Below, in pieces: positions 9,401 to 17,946 of a stretch of DNA of 64,000 nucleotides; position 1 is the stretch's first letter; every line of letters starts with the position of its first letter. The notes below the pieces were generated by a model, which was not told the DNA's origin, made no database searches, and saw nothing but the letters and a program-made list of their open reading frames with translations. The DNA comes from Paenibacillus tianmuensis (GTDB taxonomy: Bacteria; Bacillota; Bacilli; Paenibacillales; NBRC-103111). The position numbers and the translations under genes were made by a program. The DNA is taken from the NCBI RefSeq assembly GCF_900100345.1, contig NZ_FMTT01000010.1, positions 1 to 64,000 of the forward strand. The letters run 5' to 3'.

Positions 9401-12400
9401 GCCCGCCCTGTATGCGGCCGGCGGGCTGGCTCGCACGCTGAAGTATGAGTACCCGCGCCTTCATCTGGAGGTGGCGGCGTTCACGGATCGCTTTGAAAAC
9501 TGCGGCCGGGCGCTGCTGGAGGAGCTGTTTGCGAGTGCTCCGGCCCCGCTGCATGAAGTGAGATATGTAGGCGGGACAAGGCAGCTGCGCGAGATGGTGA
9601 CCGTGGCGGGCGGCTTGCAGAAGCAGGCTTATGCGCTGCGCCAAGGCGGGGTGTATCTGATCGCAGGCGGCACGGGCGGCCTGGGGCAGATTTTCTCCGA
9701 CTATCTGGCCAAGGAATATCAGGCGAAGGTCGTGTTGCTCGGGCGAAGAGAGCAGGATGAGAGAATCGCGGCACAGCTTGACAGGCTGGCAAGTCTGGGC
9801 GGCTCCGGCCTGTACATTCGGGCGGACCTCGGCGATGCCGGACAAGTGCGTGCGGCGGTGGAGCAAGCGCGTGCGACCTATGGCAGCATCCACGGCGTTT
9901 TGCAGGGAAGCGGGTTGATTGAAGACAGCTTCATCCTGCGCAAAACAACCGAGTCTTTTGAAAAAGTCCTGCAGCCCAAACTCGCGGGGACGCTCCATCT
10001 GGACGACGCGACGGCCGGCGACGAACTGGACTTTTTTGTCATGTTCTCGTCGATTGCAGCGCTGATGCCCAATCAAGGGCAGTGCGATTATTCTTCGGGC
10101 AACAGCTTCATGGATGCGTATGCGGCGCACCGGCAGCAGCTCGTCGCCGAGGGCAGGCGCAGCGGTCTGTCGCTGGCGATCAACTGGCCGCTCTGGGCGA
10201 ACGGCGGGATGACCGTGGAGCCGGAGGAGAAGGAGCACCTCTGGAAGGTGTTCGGGATGCAGCCGCTGGAAACGCCGCAGGGCTTGGTCCTGCTCCGGGA
10301 AGCGCTGCATCTGGCAAGTCAGGAAGGTTTCGCTCACATCGTAGGGATCGAAGGTGACCAGATGAAAATCAACCAGCACTTTGGCATCCGCAAGAAGGCG
10401 GAGACTGTGCGAGAACTGGATGTGCCGACGATGATCCGTCGGGATCTCTACAGCATCCTCGCACAAGCGCTGCACCTGGCTCCGGCGGAGATCGGTGCCA
10501 GCCAGCCGCTGCAGCAGCTCGGGGTGGCGTCGCTGTCGCTGCTGCAGATCGCGAACCTGATCTCGCAGTATTTTAGCGTCGATTTCAAACCGCCGTTGCT
10601 GTTTGAGCATGGAACCTCGCAACAGATTCTGGACTATCTGCTGCAAGACAGGCAGCGCGCGGTCATCGAGGCGCACTATGCCGAGCTGGGGGCTCTGGCT
10701 CCGCTGTATCGCAGCTCGGGGCTGATCGATCTGAACAAGGTCGATGGCGAGCAGGGGCTGTACCAGCGACGTTATGACAACACGGAGTTCTATCAGGTCG
10801 ATCATGTGGTGGACAACAAATACAACGTGCCAGGCGCGTGCTATGCCGAGATGGCCAGACAGGCCGGCGCACTCGCTCTTCCGGGCCAGCGGGTGAGCAA
10901 GCTGCTCAACTGCTACTGGGCGAAGCAACTGTCTTCGAGCGGAGAGCCGTTTGATGTGTTCATTCAACTGCTGCCAAAAGGGGAGCGCACCGACTACGAG
11001 ATCTACAGAATGGAAGGGGCCGAGCGCGTCGTGCATGCGACCGGGGCGTTGGAATATGCTCCGTGGCAGCTGGCGCAGAGCGAGGTGGAAACGCTCGATC
11101 TCGCGGCGATTCGAGAGCGATGCACGGCGAGCTGGACGCGGGAGCAGGTCTATCAGCAGATTCATGCGGAGGGCTTGATCGTCGGGGAGAGCTTCATGCC
11201 GATGCAGGAGATGGTGCTCAACGAGCAGGAAGCGCTGGCGACGCTGGAACTGCCGGAGATGATCGCAGACACGTATGAGGAGTACCTGCTGCACCCGACG
11301 ATGCTGACGGGCGTGTTCCAGACGGCGCTGATCAACAACCGCTTCCACGGCGATGACGAGCGCGATTTTATCCCGATTGCGATCGAAAGCTTGGAGATGT
11401 GGGGGATCGTGCCGCGCAGATGCCACGTCTACAGCGAAGTCAGCCCGAAGACGAAGAACAACCCGGACATCAAGAAGTTTAACCTGACCGTTTGCGACGA
11501 GGAGGGGCGCGTGGTGGCGCGGCTCGTCAATTTCTCGATTAAGGCGACGAATTATGAAAAATCGGCCTTGGTGCAGGCGGCGGCCCCGGTGTCGACGGCC
11601 CAAACGCAGGCGGTTCGCGACCGTGGAGTGGCTGTGCTGAGATCTCGCGCACAGGAATTCGTGCGGGGTCTGCTGTCTGAGGCGATCGGGCTGGAGCCGT
11701 CGATGATCCGGCCGGAGGAAGCGTTCGAAGCGTATGGCATCAACTCGGTGATGATCTTGGAGCTGAACAAGCTGTTCGAGGATGCGTTCGGGTCCGGGCT
11801 GTCCAAGACTCTGTTCTTTGAGTACCGCAACTTGGAAGATCTGACGGGTTATTTCCTGGAGGAGTATGAAGAGACGCTGCGTTCGCTGCTGCAATTGCGG
11901 GAAACGCTTGAAGTGGATGAGGTGGTAGAGGCGGCGGTTGAATCGACAGTAGCGGCTGTGGCGAGTGCTCAAGAGACCGCGCGTTCCGCAGATGTGGTCG
12001 AGACGGTCGCGATGACACCGCACGCTCCGGCTGTGCAGGATATCGCGATCATCGGCCTTGCCGGGCGCTATCCGCAGGCCGGATCGCTGGCGGAATTCTG
12101 GGCGAACATCCAAGCGGGCAAGGACTGCATCGAAGAGATCCGACCGGATCGATTTGATTATGTGCGCTACTATGATCCGGACAAGCAAAACGACAAGCTG
12201 TACAGCAAATGGGGTAGTTTCCTCGATGATGTGGACAAGTTCGACCCGATGTTCTTCAACATCCCGCCGCGTGAAGCCGAGCTGATGGACCCACAGGAGC
12301 GTATGTTCCTTGAGGTGGTCTGGCATGCGCTCGAAGATGCCGGCTATACGAGACAGAGCCTCAGGGATCAGTCGGTCGGCGTGTTCGTCGGGGCGCTGTG

Positions 12401-15400
12401 GCAGCCGTATCAAGAGCTTGGTGTGCTCGCACAGGCGCAGGGCCATGTGCTCAGCCCAAGCACGCTGCTCTACAGCATCGCCAACCGCGTTTCGTATTTC
12501 TGCAACTTCAACGGGCCGAGCCTGACGGTGGATACCGCGTGCTCTTCGTCCCTGACCGCGCTGCATCTCGCCTGCCAGAGCCTTCTGAACGGAGAGAGCA
12601 GCGTCGCCATCGCCGGCGGCGTCAACCTGTCGATCGGCGCGGGGAAATATCTGTTCCTGAGCCAGTACAAGTTCCTGGCGACGGATGGCAGATGCAGAAG
12701 TTTTGGCGCGGATGGCGACGGGTATGTGCCGGGCGAAGGCATCGGCGCCGTGCTGCTCAAGCCGCTCGACCAAGCGGTGAAGGACGGCGACCACATCTAC
12801 GGCGTCATCAAGGCGACCGCTGTCAATCACGGAGGCAAGACCAACGGGTATACGGTGCCGAACCCGACGGCGCAGTCGGACATGATTCTGAAAGCGCTGG
12901 AGCGGGCGAAGATCAACCCGCGCGCGATCAGCTACATCGAGGCGCACGGCACCGGCACGGCGCTGGGCGACCCGATCGAGATCACCGGGCTCTCCCGCGC
13001 GTTTGGCAAGTACACGCGAGACAAGCAGTTCTGCGCGATCGGCTCTGTCAAATCGAACATCGGGCATCTGGAAGCGAGCGCCGGCATCGCCGGCCTGACC
13101 AAAGTGCTGCTTCAGCTCAAGCACCGCAGAATCGCTCCGTCCTTGCACTCTCAACAGCTCAACGCAAACATCGACTTCCGGAACAGCCCGTTTGTCGTGC
13201 CGCAAGAGCTGATGGAATGGAAGCGCCCTCTGGTGGAGATCGACGGTCAGACAAGGGAGTTCCCGCGCCTTGCGGGCCTCTCGTCGTTTGGGGCCGGCGG
13301 TGCGAACGCGCATGTGATCATCGAGGAATACCAAGCGGTAGAGCAACAGCGTGACCATTTCGGAACGGCTCCGCACGTCATCGTGCTCTCGGCCAAGAAC
13401 GCAGACCGTCTGCAAGAACAGGCACAGCGCTTGCTGCAGGCTGTCGAGAGCGGTGCATACAGCGACGCGGACATGCCGGCGATCGCCTACACCTTGCAGC
13501 TGGGCCGCGAGACGATGGAGGAGCGTCTGGCCGTGCTGGCCTCGTCGCTCAAGGAACTGAGTGCCAAACTGCAAGATTTCCTGTCCGGCAAACGAGGCAT
13601 CGACGGCCTGTTCCACGGACATGTCAAGCACTACAAGGACACACTGGCCCTCTTCGCGCAGGACGAGGACATGCAGGCGGTGATCGAGGCATGGCAGGCA
13701 AAAGGCAAGTTCGGCAAGCTGCTCGACCTGTGGGCTAAAGGGCTGTCGATCGATTGGAGCCGGCAATATGCAACAGGCAAGCCAGGTCGCATCTCGCTGC
13801 CGGGCTATCCGTTTGCCAAGGAGCGCTACTGGCTTCCGATCGACGGAGCTGTGCAGAGCGGGACGGGCGTAGGACGCGCCGCGATGCTGCATCCGCTGGT
13901 GCACGAGAACACGTCCGACCTGACCGAAGTGCGGTTCCGTTCGACGCTGACGGGCCGCGAATTCTTCCTCCGCGATCACGTCGTCTATAGCAACCCGGTA
14001 CTGCCGAGCGTCGCAGAGCTGGAGCTGGCGCGAGCGGCTGCTCTGCTGGCGACGGGTCTTGAAGCGAACGATCCGACATCCATGCGTTTGAAAGATGTCG
14101 TCTGGCCGCAACCGATCGTCGCAGCAGGCGAATCTATACGTCTGCATGTCGGACTCCATGCGCTGGAGGACGGCGAGATCGCCTATGAGATCAGCGGTGA
14201 CATCCCACAAGGGGAGGAAGCTCCGACGCTGTATAGCTATGGCGAAGTCGAGATCTGCGCGTTCGATCCGGCACCGCCGCTCGATCTGCACGCCTTGCAG
14301 GTGCAGTCGGGACTCGGCGTTCTGACGGCTGAGCAATGCTACGATGCCTTCCGCGCGATGGGGACGGCCTATGGGCCGAGCCTGCAAGGGATCGAGACGC
14401 TCTATCTGGGAGAGAGCCACGTGCTGGCCAAGCTCGCCCTGCCGTCAGCAGCTCTTGCCACGGAAGCGGACTATGTGCTGCACCCGACCTTGCTGGAAGC
14501 TGCGGTTCAGGCCGTGAACGCTTTTACGCTGAAACAGACCGACCGCAAGCCGACCCGACCGGTCTCCCTGCAGTCGCTGGACATCCTCCGTCCGTGCCCG
14601 TCTGCGATGTGGGCGCTGATTCGAAGCGGCGAGGTCGGCTATGACCTCGACCTCTGCGACGAAACGGGAGAGGTCTGCGTGCAGATGCGCGGACTGGTGC
14701 TGGAGCCGGTCGAAGGCGAGTGGCAAGGAAACAGCACGGCGGCAGAGCGCAAGATGTATTTTCTGAAAAAAGTGTGGGAGCCATGTTCGGCAGCTCCAAG
14801 CCGTAGCGTCAACCGGGCGGTGGCGATCCTGACCACGCCGGAGACGCGCAGTTTGGCCACCGAGCTGGCGAAGAGACTGCCGCAAAGCCGCCTGTTCGAT
14901 GTGGCGCAAGAGCCGCAAGAGCTGGATTGGCAGGCGTATGACGGCCTGATCGATCTGGTCGGCTGCGGTCAGGAGCGCAAGGAGTCGGCGGAATGGATGA
15001 GCTGGCTTCAGCTGCTGATCGAACACGGCCGCCGCGATGGGATGATGCTTTTGGGTGTCACCAAGGGGCTGGAAGGGTATCAGAATGCGACGGTCAACCT
15101 CGCAGGTGCCTCCCGTGCGGCGCTCTATCGCATGCTGCAGAGCGAATATGGCCATGTGCAATCCCGCCATCTCGATCTGGAGCCGGTCTCTGATGAGACG
15201 AGGCTGGCCGAGCAGATCGCCGCTGAGTTCCTTGTCGAAGATGAGGAGACGGAAGCGTGCTGGCGAAACGGGCTGCGTTATCGCGCGCGGCTCAAGGAAT
15301 GGGAAAAAGGCGAGCAGCAAGCGCGAACGCCGTTCCCGGAAGATCAAGTGCTCTGGATCGCCGGGGGCACGCGGGGCCTTGGGTATCTGTGCGCGCAGCA

Positions 15401-17945
15401 TTTTGTCAAACACTATGGCGTCAAGCGCCTGGTGCTGACCGGACGGGAAACCTTGCCGCCGCGCGAGACGTGGGCGGCGCACCTTCGGGAGCAGACGCCT
15501 GTTTCCCGGAAGATTCAGGGCATCCAAGCTCTGGAGCGAGAAGGGGCGCAGGTGATGGTTCTGTCTGTGCCGCTGTCCGATGTTCAGGCGGTCGAAGAGA
15601 GCGTGCAGGCGGTTCGCCGCAGCCTCGGCCCGATCGGCGGGGTGCTGCATGCGGCGGGCCTGCTCGATGAAGAGAACTCGGCCTTCATTCGCAAGACGGT
15701 CGAAGGCATCGAGCAGGTGCTGGAGCCGAAAGTGGCGGGACTTGACGCGTTGTACCGCAGTCTCCGCGCAGAGCCGCTGCAGTTCTTCGTCGCGTTCTCG
15801 TCTGTGTCGGCCACGATCCCGTCGCTCGCGGCGGGGTTGAGCGACTATGCGGTGGCCAATGCCTACATGGATTATCTGGCGGAAGCGAAGCGTCCGGAAT
15901 GTCCGATCGTCAGCGTGCAATGGCCGAGTTGGAAAGAGGCGGGCATGGGCGAAGTCAAGAGCAGAGCCTACGAGCAGACAGGCCTTCTGACGATGACCAA
16001 CGCCGAGGGGCTGGAGTTCCTCGATTATGTGCTGGCGAGAAAAATCGGCCCGGTCGCCATGTCCGCCGTGGTCAACCCATCGCTCTGGAATCCGCAAACG
16101 CTGATGCAGCACAAAAAGCAGACGGCGGCGCTCCCGACATCCCCTGTGGTTCCGGCACAGCGTCCGGCGGCCCCTGCGCAGAAAGCAAGCGTGGTGGCAG
16201 GCGGCCAAGGGCAGACAGCGGAGGCTTGGGTTCGGTCGATTTTTGCAAAAGAGTTGAAAATGGACCCGGCCAAGATCGAGGTCGATGCACAGATTGCAGA
16301 CTACGGGGTCGATTCCATTTTGCAAGCGCAATTGCTGCGTCAGATCGCGCAGGCGTTGCAAGTGAAGCTCGACCCGTCTCTCCTGCTGGAGTTCCCGACG
16401 ATCGAATCGCTGGCGAAGCATTTGGAGGCTCTGCATGGGCCAGCCCTCGCCAACGCGACGGGGGCCACGCAGGTTCAGCAAGAAGAGCCGACGGCACCTT
16501 CTTATCGTGCGCCGAGTCGTCCTGCCAAGCCGCGTGTCGCGAAGCAAGGACAAGCAGCCGTGCGCAAAGCGGCTCCGGCCTCTGGGGCCGCTGATCTGGC
16601 CGTCGTCGGCCTGTCTTGCCGACTGCCGGGGGCGGCTTCTCTGGAGCAGTATTGGCAGTTGCTGTCCGAGGGCCGTTCCGCCATTCGCGAGGTGCCGCAG
16701 GGGCGCTGGGGGTATTCGAGCGGCTTCTATGCCGGATTGCTCGACGACATCACGCAGTATGACCCGTCGTTCTTCCATCTCTCGGAGGAAGACGCCAAAG
16801 CGATGGACCCGCAAGCCCTTCTGGTGCTGGAAGAGAGCCTCAAGCTCTTGTGCCACGCCGGCTACACCCAGCAGGAGGTCAAAGGCCGCTCGGTCGGCGT
16901 CTACCTCGGGGCGCGCAGCAAGCACTCGCCGAGCACGGCGGATCTGGGCCAGACGCGCAACCCGATTTTGGCTGTCGGACAGAACTATCTGGCGGCGAAC
17001 ATCTCGCAGTATTTTGACTTGCGCGGCCCGTGTGTCGTAGTGGACACCGCTTGCTCCTCCGCTCTGGTGGGGATGAACATGGCAGCGCAGGCGCTTCAGA
17101 GCGGGGAGATCGAGTCGGCGATCGTCGGCGGGGTCTCTCTGCTGACCACCGATGAGACGCACCGCATCTTTGAACAGCGCAACATCCTGAACCGAGAAGG
17201 GGCGTTCCACCTCTTTGACCGACGAGCGGACGGCATCGTGGTCGGGGAAGGGTGTGGTATGGTCTTGCTGAAGACGGTGGAGCAGGCTTTGCGCGATGGC
17301 GATGCGATCTACGCCGTCATCAAAGCGGTCGCTGTCAACAACAACGGACGGACCGCCGGACCTGCCACCCCGAGCCTTGAGGCACAGAAACAAGTGCTGC
17401 AGGCGGCGCTCCGAAAAGGCGGGGTATCGCCTGAAGCGGTTCGCTATATCGAAACAAACGGTTCGGGCACGCAAGTGACCGACCTCTTGGAACTGAAGAC
17501 GATCCAATCGGTGTATCGCGCTTCCTCGAACCTCCCGCTGGGATTGGGGTCGATGAAACCGAACATCGGGCATCCTTTGTGCGCGGAAGGGATCGCCGGA
17601 TTTATCAAAGTCGTCTTGATGCTACAGCGCCGGCAGATGGTGCCGTTCCTGTCGGGCGAAGAGGCGATGACGCATTATGATCTGCAGGTGTCGCCGTTTG
17701 AGATGGCCTGTCAACTCATGCCTTGGACGGACACGGCTCGCATCGCGGCGATCAACTGCTTTGCCGACGGCGGCACCAACGCGCACGTGATCCTCGAAGG
17801 CTGGGAAGAGTCTGAGGAGCGTTCGATCCTTCGCAAGCCGATTCCGCTTCCTGTCTTGCAGCGCCGCGATGTGAGCGGGCGCGGACAGGGCGAACGGGCA
17901 GAGAGCGCGATGAATATCTGGAAGCAAATTGGAGTTGAGGTGTAA
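6429..17945 (+). CDS. Trans-AT polyketide synthase A (KS-DH-KR-ACP-DH*-ACP / KS-DH*-KR-ACP / KS0)
   Basis: 3838 residues, AT-less. Module 1: KS1 8-440 (C174, H309, H355); DH1 607-852 (H621, D772; Gly of HxxxGxxxxP is Arg); KR1 875-1275 (GGTGGLG, Ser and Tyr present); ACP1 about 1335-1405 (S1368 in GVASL); a second double-hotdog domain 1430-1715 with H1459 but Thr1627 for the catalytic Asp; ACP2 1740-1812 (S1773, GINS). Module 2: KS2 1870-2300 (C2038); DH3 2483-2762 (H2517, but Glu2690 for Asp, probably inactive); KR2 2777-3205; ACP3 3262-3335 (S3296). Module 3 starts with KS3 3388-3792, which keeps C3542 but has Asn3677 in place of the HGTGT His, so it should pass chains on without extending them. 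The matching DH-ACP begins protein B one base after this stop codon. There is no loading module: the protein starts directly with a KS. AGAGGAG lies 8 nt before the ATG. Confidence 0.93.
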   Translation: MTQTPKREVAIVGIAGRFPGAKNTQEFWNNLNAGLNSISVIPQDRWKWEDVYGDPQKEENKTNSKWGGFIEEVDRFDPLFFGISPKEANFIDPQHRLFLETVWQVIENAGYSPKSLSGRKIGVYAGVSKNDYAELMGENISAFVSTGTVHSILANRVSYFFNFRGPSEAVDTACSSSLVALHNAVRDIREGECEAAIVGGVNALLSPRMYISHAKSGMLSVDGQCKTFDASANGYVRGEGVAALFLKPLDKAVEDRDNILGVIKATAINHGGRSNFLTAPNVTAQSEVVYTVLQRSEADPRNISYIEAHGTGTPLGDPIEINALKKAYGQYYEERGLQPRENSCLLGSVKTNIGHLESAAGMASIIKVLLAMKHGVLPELLNFTEINPYISFEGSPFGLVTAPTAWKKRRIEGKLLPRQAGVSGFGMGGVNAHVILEEPPRSNRPRAKSASQKRLVLLSAKKGKLRASAERLLTFLQSEAGQSVHVDDLAFTLMFGREEFEERLAMVASSVEQVVEELERYVSEQASLSLFQGVAVTKPDAPVQVATSTDDLFLLAEAWVKGEGIEWEQASFHGSRIEVPGYPFERLRCWFEPKTVKADANAASGDKQILLPATERMVQDHLVQRQKVLPGVGYLDLIVGELKEEWTAGVTFQDVYWLKPLAVLDEPRTLLLNVKEEGSDRAVRIRSGVDLHCQGRLLKQVARTEERIEVEEIRKRCETKESKAELYGLFSENGLVYGPSFQVIETLHYSADEAIAEVDVRNHGRIAAGILDGALQTAVCLSVRNGTASESQYVPYYAESFTVAGSLEAVRYYYVKQRQVQQSGSIQFDLYLCDGEGRVLASVKNFTKRALVRKEEARNEETRKEAPSKQGLLYYTSKWREEACGPEAEAKGLLLLNGSESLADWMRGELGEEVPFRRLTIAEQDPDRYLEALQEVKASGFAVRQILVPAVRPGVEDLRGLLVLAGALIKSRFKEPIKILYAGESMSSEALPALYAAGGLARTLKYEYPRLHLEVAAFTDRFENCGRALLEELFASAPAPLHEVRYVGGTRQLREMVTVAGGLQKQAYALRQGGVYLIAGGTGGLGQIFSDYLAKEYQAKVVLLGRREQDERIAAQLDRLASLGGSGLYIRADLGDAGQVRAAVEQARATYGSIHGVLQGSGLIEDSFILRKTTESFEKVLQPKLAGTLHLDDATAGDELDFFVMFSSIAALMPNQGQCDYSSGNSFMDAYAAHRQQLVAEGRRSGLSLAINWPLWANGGMTVEPEEKEHLWKVFGMQPLETPQGLVLLREALHLASQEGFAHIVGIEGDQMKINQHFGIRKKAETVRELDVPTMIRRDLYSILAQALHLAPAEIGASQPLQQLGVASLSLLQIANLISQYFSVDFKPPLLFEHGTSQQILDYLLQDRQRAVIEAHYAELGALAPLYRSSGLIDLNKVDGEQGLYQRRYDNTEFYQVDHVVDNKYNVPGACYAEMARQAGALALPGQRVSKLLNCYWAKQLSSSGEPFDVFIQLLPKGERTDYEIYRMEGAERVVHATGALEYAPWQLAQSEVETLDLAAIRERCTASWTREQVYQQIHAEGLIVGESFMPMQEMVLNEQEALATLELPEMIADTYEEYLLHPTMLTGVFQTALINNRFHGDDERDFIPIAIESLEMWGIVPRRCHVYSEVSPKTKNNPDIKKFNLTVCDEEGRVVARLVNFSIKATNYEKSALVQAAAPVSTAQTQAVRDRGVAVLRSRAQEFVRGLLSEAIGLEPSMIRPEEAFEAYGINSVMILELNKLFEDAFGSGLSKTLFFEYRNLEDLTGYFLEEYEETLRSLLQLRETLEVDEVVEAAVESTVAAVASAQETARSADVVETVAMTPHAPAVQDIAIIGLAGRYPQAGSLAEFWANIQAGKDCIEEIRPDRFDYVRYYDPDKQNDKLYSKWGSFLDDVDKFDPMFFNIPPREAELMDPQERMFLEVVWHALEDAGYTRQSLRDQSVGVFVGALWQPYQELGVLAQAQGHVLSPSTLLYSIANRVSYFCNFNGPSLTVDTACSSSLTALHLACQSLLNGESSVAIAGGVNLSIGAGKYLFLSQYKFLATDGRCRSFGADGDGYVPGEGIGAVLLKPLDQAVKDGDHIYGVIKATAVNHGGKTNGYTVPNPTAQSDMILKALERAKINPRAISYIEAHGTGTALGDPIEITGLSRAFGKYTRDKQFCAIGSVKSNIGHLEASAGIAGLTKVLLQLKHRRIAPSLHSQQLNANIDFRNSPFVVPQELMEWKRPLVEIDGQTREFPRLAGLSSFGAGGANAHVIIEEYQAVEQQRDHFGTAPHVIVLSAKNADRLQEQAQRLLQAVESGAYSDADMPAIAYTLQLGRETMEERLAVLASSLKELSAKLQDFLSGKRGIDGLFHGHVKHYKDTLALFAQDEDMQAVIEAWQAKGKFGKLLDLWAKGLSIDWSRQYATGKPGRISLPGYPFAKERYWLPIDGAVQSGTGVGRAAMLHPLVHENTSDLTEVRFRSTLTGREFFLRDHVVYSNPVLPSVAELELARAAALLATGLEANDPTSMRLKDVVWPQPIVAAGESIRLHVGLHALEDGEIAYEISGDIPQGEEAPTLYSYGEVEICAFDPAPPLDLHALQVQSGLGVLTAEQCYDAFRAMGTAYGPSLQGIETLYLGESHVLAKLALPSAALATEADYVLHPTLLEAAVQAVNAFTLKQTDRKPTRPVSLQSLDILRPCPSAMWALIRSGEVGYDLDLCDETGEVCVQMRGLVLEPVEGEWQGNSTAAERKMYFLKKVWEPCSAAPSRSVNRAVAILTTPETRSLATELAKRLPQSRLFDVAQEPQELDWQAYDGLIDLVGCGQERKESAEWMSWLQLLIEHGRRDGMMLLGVTKGLEGYQNATVNLAGASRAALYRMLQSEYGHVQSRHLDLEPVSDETRLAEQIAAEFLVEDEETEACWRNGLRYRARLKEWEKGEQQARTPFPEDQVLWIAGGTRGLGYLCAQHFVKHYGVKRLVLTGRETLPPRETWAAHLREQTPVSRKIQGIQALEREGAQVMVLSVPLSDVQAVEESVQAVRRSLGPIGGVLHAAGLLDEENSAFIRKTVEGIEQVLEPKVAGLDALYRSLRAEPLQFFVAFSSVSATIPSLAAGLSDYAVANAYMDYLAEAKRPECPIVSVQWPSWKEAGMGEVKSRAYEQTGLLTMTNAEGLEFLDYVLARKIGPVAMSAVVNPSLWNPQTLMQHKKQTAALPTSPVVPAQRPAAPAQKASVVAGGQGQTAEAWVRSIFAKELKMDPAKIEVDAQIADYGVDSILQAQLLRQIAQALQVKLDPSLLLEFPTIESLAKHLEALHGPALANATGATQVQQEEPTAPSYRAPSRPAKPRVAKQGQAAVRKAAPASGAADLAVVGLSCRLPGAASLEQYWQLLSEGRSAIREVPQGRWGYSSGFYAGLLDDITQYDPSFFHLSEEDAKAMDPQALLVLEESLKLLCHAGYTQQEVKGRSVGVYLGARSKHSPSTADLGQTRNPILAVGQNYLAANISQYFDLRGPCVVVDTACSSALVGMNMAAQALQSGEIESAIVGGVSLLTTDETHRIFEQRNILNREGAFHLFDRRADGIVVGEGCGMVLLKTVEQALRDGDAIYAVIKAVAVNNNGRTAGPATPSLEAQKQVLQAALRKGGVSPEAVRYIETNGSGTQVTDLLELKTIQSVYRASSNLPLGLGSMKPNIGHPLCAEGIAGFIKVVLMLQRRQMVPFLSGEEAMTHYDLQVSPFEMACQLMPWTDTARIAAINCFADGGTNAHVILEGWEESEERSILRKPIPLPVLQRRDVSGRGQGERAESAMNIWKQIGVEV

Positions 17946-17946
17946 C

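Noticed and set aside
10720-11575. Firm call of a pyran synthase domain in PKS A
   Set aside because: Loss of the catalytic Asp is shared by enoyl isomerases, pyran synthases and dead DHs, and no diagnostic feature could be confirmed by eye.
6723-14420. A very long open frame on the minus strand (about 2565 codons), with similar long antisense frames elsewhere under the PKS genes
   Set aside because: These mirror the codon structure of the GC-rich PKS genes, have no recognisable domains, are Arg/His/Leu-rich, and lie wholly under genes with clear catalytic motifs.
17929-17946. TTG at 17929 as the start of PKS B
   Set aside because: It would overlap the end of PKS A and has no ribosome binding site; the ATG at 17947 has GAGG at a suitable distance.
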